Of a stretch of DNA of 26,032 nt, positions 15,821-24,800 are shown one piece after another. The DNA lies in the IMG/VR virus record IMGVR_UViG_3300042691_009514, positions 1-26,032 of that record. One strand, given 5' to 3'. The notes under the pieces are model-generated. The model was not told where the DNA came from. It saw nothing but the letters and a program-made list of their open reading frames with translations, and searched no databases. The position numbers and the translations under genes are program-made. Numbering within the stretch: position 1 is the stretch's first letter; each line of letters begins with the position of its first letter. The stretch comes from a virus.

Positions 15821-18800
15821 ATGAACGAAGAAGCACTTATAGACGCATATAATTTATTTAAGAGAAACGGATACGGAGATTCTATAGAGGATTTCAAAGT
15901 ATTAATATCTAAAAATCCTGAAGCTTTAAGAGATTCTTATTCTTTATTTGTATCAAATGGATATGGAGATTCTATAGATGACTATAAAAAATTATTAGGT
16001 GTTGGCGTGGCTCCTATTGTAAAAAAAAAATCCGCTTTGGACTCGTCTTCGGAAGCTGGTTCATTGGTATCGCAAGAATCAGTTAAGCCACAGAAACAAG
16101 TAGCTCCTTTAGCTACACAGCAACAAGTAGCTCCTTTAGCTCCACAGAAACAAGTAGCTCCACAAGTTGATGGTGAACCTCCTGTTAAGCCTATGCAGAA
16201 GCTTACCAAAAAAGATTGGGGATTGGAAAAGATGGCAGAAGAAAAAGAACTTCCTGCTTGGGCACAAGATATTGTTAAAAAGGAAAAAGAAGATATAAAA
16301 AAATTAAAAGTAAGTAAAGCTCTTTTTAAAAATGCAAATAAAAATGCATTAAAAACAGAAAGTTCTTTGCAAGATGCATATAAGAAAGATCCTATATCTC
16401 CTATTTTTACTGTTCAGCCTTTAATTGGTACAGATGGTAAACCAATTTTACAAGAAACAAAACTTGAAGATATAGTAGGTGTTCCTTCTAAAGAGAAAGT
16501 AGAAGAAGAATATAAAAAACTTGACTTAGATAATCCTAACCCATACCTATCAGCTTCTACTTATAGTAGAGAGCCTGTAGATAATGTTCCTATAAATAAA
16601 GATAGTTTTATTGAAGAAACATTTACAGATGAAAAATTAATTAAACTAGGTATAGATCCTGCTGATTTTGATGGATATCTTAATCTTTCAGGATTTAAAG
16701 AAGATTATAAAAAAAGAAGAGATAGAGGTGATTTTAATCCTAATCTTTGGTCAGATTCAAATAAAAAGTTAAACGAAGAATTATATAAAAGTAAATTACT
16801 ATCAAATTATATAGAAACAAAAAATAATAGGGAGGTATTAAAAAGCAAACTTAATTCTGTTATAGCTAGCTATGATGGTAAAAAAATACCTGTAAACAAA
16901 AATGCAAAAGCTTTTGATAATAATTTAATAGCAAAATATACAGAAGAAAATCTCCCTATATTATATCAAAAATTAAAAGAAAGAGATCAATTAAACAAAG
17001 AAAAATACCAAGAATTAACACAAGATAACACTGGTCTAAATTCACTTGCAATAGGAACTAAGAACTTTTTAAAATCAGGTTTAAATGGATTTATGGATGC
17101 TGTTAATAAAACTTCAACTACACTTTATGATGTATTAGGAGCTGAAGACATAGCAGAAGACTTAAGATATTTAAATGAAGAAAGACAACTAGAAAGACCT
17201 TCTGAAAGACAGGTTTCTTTTGCTAGTGGTAAGGTTGTTGATTTTAATGGTAAAAAATATCTTGTAGATGAAAAGGGTACTGTTTATGATAAAGATAATG
17301 AGATAGTTGTAAATGATTTAATTGAAGAAAATTCTTTAAATAAAATATTAGAAGAAGCTAAAAAATCAAAAGAAGAAGATTGGTTTTTTAGTCCACAAGG
17401 TACAGCTGTTCAAACAAGTTCTGTTCTTGGCGATATGATTTGGCAAGTAGCTTATCAAGCTACTCTTGGTCGTGTAGTAAAAGGTTATGGAAATCTTCCT
17501 ATACCAAAAACTACTGCTGATGCAATAATAGCTCAATCATCACTTGGTTATTCTCAAGGATATGAAACAGCATTAAAAGAAGCTAGAGAAGCAGGATTAA
17601 CAGATAAAGAATCAGAAGAAATAGCAGCTGATGCAGCTCAAAGAACAGCTATATGGTATGGTATGACCGCACCTATATCTCCACAGACAAAAGCTGTTGA
17701 ATCTTTATTTGGTTCGGCAGAAAAAGAACTTATCAAAAAAGCGGTCAGTGCATATAAAACAAATGGGAAAAAAGGTTTTATATCTACATTAAATAATGGA
17801 TTTAAAAATATTCCTAAAAAAGCTGTAGGATTTATTGAAGAAGGTGGTAAAGAAGCCATTCAAGAAAACATTCAACAAGCAGGTGAGTCTTTATGGATTA
17901 ACGCACAAAAAAATATAGAAGCAGGTAAAGAAATATCTAACGAGACAATGTCTTTTGATGACTTTGTAAATACATCTGCTCTTTCTTTTCTATCAGGTGG
18001 TATCGTTTCTAATTTAAAGATACCTTCTTTTTCTTCAAATAAGAAAACACAAATAAAAAATCTATATCAATTATCTCAGGATATGGATGTTTTAGATGCG
18101 AATCTAAAAGAGATGGTAGGTAATAAAATAATTTCTCAAGAAGATGCTGATAACGTAAAGAAAGATGTTGTAGCTGTTTCAAGAAATATCACGAGAATAC
18201 CAAAGGATACCAATCCTGATGTTCAACTTGATATTATGAGAAAGCTTAATGATATTGAGGATTTAGAAAATAGTAAAGAAACATTAGATAAATCATTTCA
18301 TTCTCAAATAGACGATAAGATAAAAGAGAAAAGAAATGAAATAAACGAAATTTACAATAAATCATTAACTAAAATAAGTGAACAGCCTATAGCTGAATAT
18401 ATTATTGATAATAACAAATACACCAAAGAAGAGTTCTTCAATCAGTTGCAAGGTAAGACTCAGGATGAGTTAAAGGCAATGAATATTGTCGTTAATAACG
18501 ATGAGCAGACTGCAACAGAGATTGGGAAATTATTTGAAGTACCTGTACAGCCAATAACCAGAGTTGGCGAAACGATGGAGAAAGAATCAGGATTAACTCC
18601 TGAGGAGAGAACTCAAAGAATATCTGAGTTAAACAACTTGCTTGCATCTGATGCAACAAGTCTTCAAGAAACAGGTACAGGTAACTTAATACCTGAAGCA
18701 AGACAAGAGATACAACAAGAATTACAAACCTTAAAAGCAGAACAAGATGCCATTCAAAAGCAAGCAGCAGGTCAAGTACCTGTACAGCCAACAACCAGAG

Positions 18801-21800
18801 TTGGCGAAACGATGGAGGAAGGAAAACCCCAAGCAGAACCTGAAGTCACTACCAAAGAAGGTGTCAAAGAAGAAGTAACGCAAACTATCATCAGTCCTAA
18901 GGTTGTAATCACAGGAACTAGGAATGGGATGGAGAATCTTGAGAGTTCTAATTATGATCAAAAGACTGATACTAAAATAAAAGATGCTAGAGGAAGAGAG
19001 CAAGAGTTTGGAGAGAACAATGTATTAGTTGAGGATGATGGTAAAGGTAATAAGGTAATAAATGTAAAAGCTGATGCTATAGATTCTTTTGGCAGAGCAG
19101 GATTCTTACAAGCATCTGTTATTGTTCCAGCAGATACTGATGTAGATGTAGATGCTGTTAAGCAAGTAGTTGACTCAGAAGTAAATAGAATAAAGGAAAA
19201 GAATAACGAGACTCTTAGATTGAATGAAGTAGATCCAAGAGACTTGTCATTAATGAGAGATGCAATAGTAAACGCTGTTAAGCCAGCTCCAACAACTGAA
19301 GCAGCACCAACAGCTCCTACTGTTAAGGTTGAAGGTAAAATTATACCTGGTAGTAAAGCAGTAATATCTGATATTGAAATAACATATCCAACAGAACAAG
19401 AGAAAACTCAAAGAGAAGAAGAAAGATCTACTAATGAATATATAAATAAAATTTCAGAAGATCTAAATGAAGAGGATGTAAATGTATTAAAATCTGAACT
19501 TGGAGGAACATTTGGTTTATTAAGTGCAAATAATCCTATGACAGAACCATTAAGTGAGGAAGATAATGCAAAACTTAATGAAAAAGCAATTGATTGGCTT
19601 AAAAAAAGAGGATATAATCCAAGACAAATTACTGGTAAGTATGGTCAAGGTGAAAAATCTTTGTTTGTTCCAAAACTAAAAAAACAAGACGCTATAGATT
19701 TTGCTATTGAGTTTAATCAAGAATCAGTAGCTCATTCTGAAGGAATGATTTATCAAGATGGATCAATGAATCCAAGGGTAAAATCTGAAGACGATTTCTT
19801 TTTTAATGAATATACTCCTGGTGCAAATAATATATCTATTGTAAAAACTCCAGAAGGATTTAAGGCATTTAAGGTAGGATATGACTTTAAAACAAAAAAT
19901 CCACCTACTGCGTCTGTTCAGCAAGAGGTAGAACAGTTAGGTAATTTGATATCAGGAACTGATGCTCAGATAGATCAGAAGTCTGATAATATCAAAAATA
20001 AGAAACTGTCAAATGCTGTTTCAAAAGCTGCAAAGTCTCTTTCTAAAATTCTTCCAAATGTGAAGTTTGTTGTTCACGATACAGATGAGTCTTATAGAAA
20101 ATCCACTGATGAGGAAGGAAGATCTCAGTCATCTAGAGGTCAGTATATTCAAAAAGGAAAGACAAAAACTATACATATCAATGGAACAAAAGCAAATAAT
20201 AGGACTATTGCACACGAGGTGTTCCATGCTATTTTATTAGATAGAGTACAATCAGAAAAACAAGCTGCTGATGTGACTAAAAGAATGATTGAGGCTATAT
20301 CTAAAAAGATAGAAGCAAATCCAGAGCTTAAAAAAGATTTGGATGATTTTGCAGCTAACTATAAAGAAAACATTCAAAACGAAGAAAAACTTGCTGAACT
20401 AGTTGGTATACTAGCTGAGAACTACCAAAGCCAAACACAAATTGTAAAAGATATTATTAAGAGATGGCTTAACAAACTATCTCAAATGTTTGGACTATCT
20501 CCAATAACATCTGAGACAGAAGTAATGGAGGTTTTAAACACAATAGCAAGAAAGGTTGCTACTGGTAAGGCTATTAAGGAAAGACAAGTTGCTAAAGTGC
20601 TTGGAGAAAAAGCTGAGTCCAAAATTTCAGAAACAAAAAAGAAACAAGCTGTAACTATAATGCAAGGGAAAGAATCCATGAAAAAATTTGGATTATTACC
20701 AGGTAAAAATGTTACAAGAAAAATTGGTGAAGCTCTTCAAGCAAGACAAAGATCTAAATATGGAATGATAGATCAAAAAGATAATTCATTAGAAGCTAAA
20801 AAGAAAATATCAAACTGGATGGTTGATGAAGTTAAATACTTTATTGAACTTATGGGAGATAAAAGTGGAAAGGGATGGTATGGTGAATTATATCAAAAAT
20901 CATTAGATGCAATGTCTAATGTGTTTCCAGAAATGAAGACTGATCAAAATGCACGGGATTTATTTACAATGCTTGTTGCTATAACATCTGATGGACAAAA
21001 AGTTATGAGCAACTTTAAATTAGCATCCGCAGCATATGATTATTATAAAAAAAATGGTAAAATGCCAAAAACATTACCTGGTCAACGTGTTGCATCTTTT
21101 GAAGCTAATTTAAATAGAATAAATAATTTACTAAAAGAATATAATGGTGATGTTGCCGCTATTAAAAAAGATTTAATGGAGGTAAAATCTATTGAAGAAA
21201 TAAATAAAGAAAGAAAAAAAGAAGGTCTTGAACCTTTATCAACAAATTGGCCTGTTAGTTTTAAAGCTCCATTTGCAGCTTCAGTATTTGGACCTAAATT
21301 AGGAATGTTTTATTCAAATTTATCTGGTAACGAAGCGTATCCAACGCTTGATAGATGGTGGTCTAGAACTTTTAATAGATATAGAGGAACATTAATTCCA
21401 GGATTAAAAGGAGGATTTAATAAAAAAGGAGAAGCGATAGGACTTGATAGATTTAAACAATTACTTGGAAATAAAGAAATGAGTAATGAAGAGGCTCTTT
21501 TAGCTGCAAAATCTTATCGTGATTCTTATGCAGCAAAAGGATATAAATCTGGAACTGAAATAGAGAAAGCAGCAAATACAATATATAAAATAGCATTTGA
21601 AAATTTAAATGATGCTCCATTTACAAAAAATGATCGTCAGTTTATGTATGACACAGTATCTGATGCTGTAAATAAATTAAAAAAACAAGGATACAATTTA
21701 AGTATTGCTGATGTACAAGCAATACTTTGGTACTTTGAAAAGAATCTATATAAAAATCTTGGAGTTCAAGCTAAAATAGAAGGAATAAGTTATGAAGATG

Positions 21801-24800
21801 CTGCCAATTATACATTTGATAAATGGAAAGAATCTGGTAAAAAATTTGATTATAAGATTAATGAATCAGAAGAAGGTCAATCTGTAGAAGATGCTGATGA
21901 AGATATAGAAGAAGATATAATATCTAGAAAACAAGTAGAGTTCAAAGCAAGAAGACAGGAGCCAGTCGCTGGAAACAAGCTATTTAATGAGCCTCTACAA
22001 GATGCCACCACAATTGCAGAGAGATACGCTAAGAAAGCTGGTATTGACATGCAAGAGGTAACACCTATTAGATCTTTAGATAAGGAAAACTCTAAGGCAA
22101 TAGCAAAAGAGTTTGACAAGATGAAGGATGATCCTACAGATCCACAAGTGGCTAAATCATACAAGGCAATGGCAGATGAAACCATTGAACAGTATAAAGA
22201 AATAATAAAGGATGGTTATGTTGTAGAGATAAACAATGAGGAGCCTTACTCAAGTAGTGAGGATATGATAAATGACCTTAGAAAAAATAAAAGGTTTAAG
22301 GTATTCTCTACAGAGTCTGGTTTTGGAGATGAGCCTATAACAGATCAACAAAGAAAAGAAAATCCATTACTAAGAGATAGTGGATTCAAGGATGTAAACG
22401 GACAGACACTACTAGTAAACGATGTGTTTAGATTTGTTCACGACTTCTTTGGACATGCTAAAATGGGTAATAGTTTTGGTCCTGTAGGAGAAGAGAACGC
22501 ATGGTTAATCCACTCTGTAATGTATACACCACTTGCTAGAAGAGCAATGACAAGCGAAACAAGAGGTCAAAACAGTTGGGTTAATTTCAGTGGTGTAAAT
22601 GACGAAGCATTTAAGTTAAGAGATAAGGCAAGAGAACTTCGTAAGGAAGGTAAAACCAATGAGGCAAATGAGCTTGTTGGTCAGGTATATGACATGATGA
22701 AGTTTGCTGATCAGAAGATTGGTCTTATGCCTGAGTGGGTTTCTGGTACAGGAAATGTTGAATCTGCAATAAATGCTAGAAAACAAAAGACATCAGAAAT
22801 AGATAACATTGTAAAAACAGGAAAGCAAAATAACTTCTCTGATGACGCTATACGTCAGTACCTTAAACAACAAGGATACTCAGACATAGAGGCTACAAAT
22901 GCTATTAATAAATATAATGTAAGGGAAGAAGGTGTATTTATTCGATCTGAAGAAAACTTAGGTAAGAAAATAAAATCGTCAATTAATTCTTTCAGAAGAA
23001 GATTCTTATCTGCAAGGTCATTCCTTCCAAAGTCTGTTTTTGCATATAAAGAGCAGAAAGAGGCATTTGTTGCAGCACATTTGAATATTGTAGATCAAAA
23101 TGTAACTGACTTTAATAGGTTATACAATAAGTTTATAGGAGATAAAGACCAACTAGTAAAAGACTTTGATGCTTACTTAACAGGAGATAATACTGTTAGT
23201 CTTCCTATAGAGTTTATGCTTATAGCTAACAGAATGAGGAATCAAATAGATACTCTATCTAAAATGTTAATAGATAATGGTTTGGTTGACGTAGAAATGG
23301 CTAATACCATAAGAAAAAAATTAGGTAAGTATCTTACAAGAGACTATGAGATATATCATAATGACAACTGGAAGGATAAGGTTGAAGAAGAAGTTAAACA
23401 AAAAGCTATTAACTTACTGAGAATCCAATACTTACCAATGGCTCAAGATGCAGCAACTAAGGAGGGTATACCAGTTAATGAGGTACTAGATAGATATGTT
23501 AATAACAGACTTGATGAGTTACTCAATAAAGGAGGTGCTACAAATTTTATAAAAGGATCAAGGCTTGGATCTAAGGATCTATCAGTATTAAAAGAACTCC
23601 AAGACATACCTTATGAAATTAGAGCACTAATGGGAGAGTATGGTGATCCTGCATTAAACTATGCAAACACTATACTCAAACTATCATCACTTGCTGCTAA
23701 CCATAACTTCTTAACTCAAGTTAAGGAGGCTGGAATGGAAAAGTATTTCTTTGAAAAGAATGATCCAAGAAGACCTAAAGAATTTAATACTCAAATTGCG
23801 GTAGAGGGTAGTGAGACAATGAACCCTTTGAATGGTCTATATACCACTAAAGAAATAGCAGAAGCGTTTCAAGCTCAACAAAAACAACTTGGAGACTTGA
23901 TGGAGACTTTTATGAAACTTCAGTCTATTGTTAGGTATGGTAAAACAATTCTATCTGCTGGTACTCACGCCAAGAACGTACTTGGTAACCTAGGTTTTGT
24001 ATGGGCAAACGGTCACTACACAGACATGGACAAAGCATATAGCATTGTAAAGAATGACTTACTAAAAGCCAATAACCAAGAGAAAAGAGAGATAATGGAG
24101 AACTATATCAGATTAGGTATAGTTAAACAGTCAGCTGGTATTGGAGAAATCATGGATATGTTTAAGGATGCCAACTTTAACACAGCTATGGCATCAAGAC
24201 TTAACAATAAAAAATTAAATATTTTAGGAAAAGCAAAAAGATTTTTATTCCAAGCTAAAAAATTTGCAGAGGATCTATACCAAGCTGAAGATGACTTCTT
24301 TAAAATAGTAGCATATGAGAACGAGTTAAGAAGATACTCAAAAGCTTTATTTGATAAATCTAAAAAAGACTTAACTCCTAAAGAACTTGAGCAGGTAAAT
24401 AAAGTAGTTGCAGAAATAGTTAAGAATACTTATCCAACATACAGTAGGATACCTGAGGCGATCAAGATGATCAGAAGGTTCCCATTCATAGGAAACTTTG
24501 TATCGTTTCAAGCTGAGGCATATAGAACTGCATTTAACACCATGGCTCTTGCAAAAAATGAAATATTATCTGATAATCCTGAGATAAGAAAAATAGGAGC
24601 TATAAGACTTGCTGGTGCTACAACATACATATCAGCTAAAACAGCAGTACTACAATATTTTGGAATGGCTGTTGGGACAGGACTTACTGGAGTATTTGGA
24701 TACTTGTTTGATAATGATGATGAAGAAGAAAAGGATAAGGATATCAGAGAGTTTATAGCTCCTTGGTCTAAAAAGTCTGATCTAATGGTTTTAAGTGCTG

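Noticed and set aside
19135-19155. DTDVDVDA motif resembling the DxDxD active site of phage RNA polymerases
   Set aside because: The surrounding residues do not resemble a double-psi barrel polymerase, and simple GTA/GAT alternation explains the motif.
21877-22185. Minus-strand reading frame of 102 residues opposite the giant gene
   Set aside because: The Ser/Ile runs are antisense to the acidic linker of the giant protein; the plus frame carries conserved motifs.
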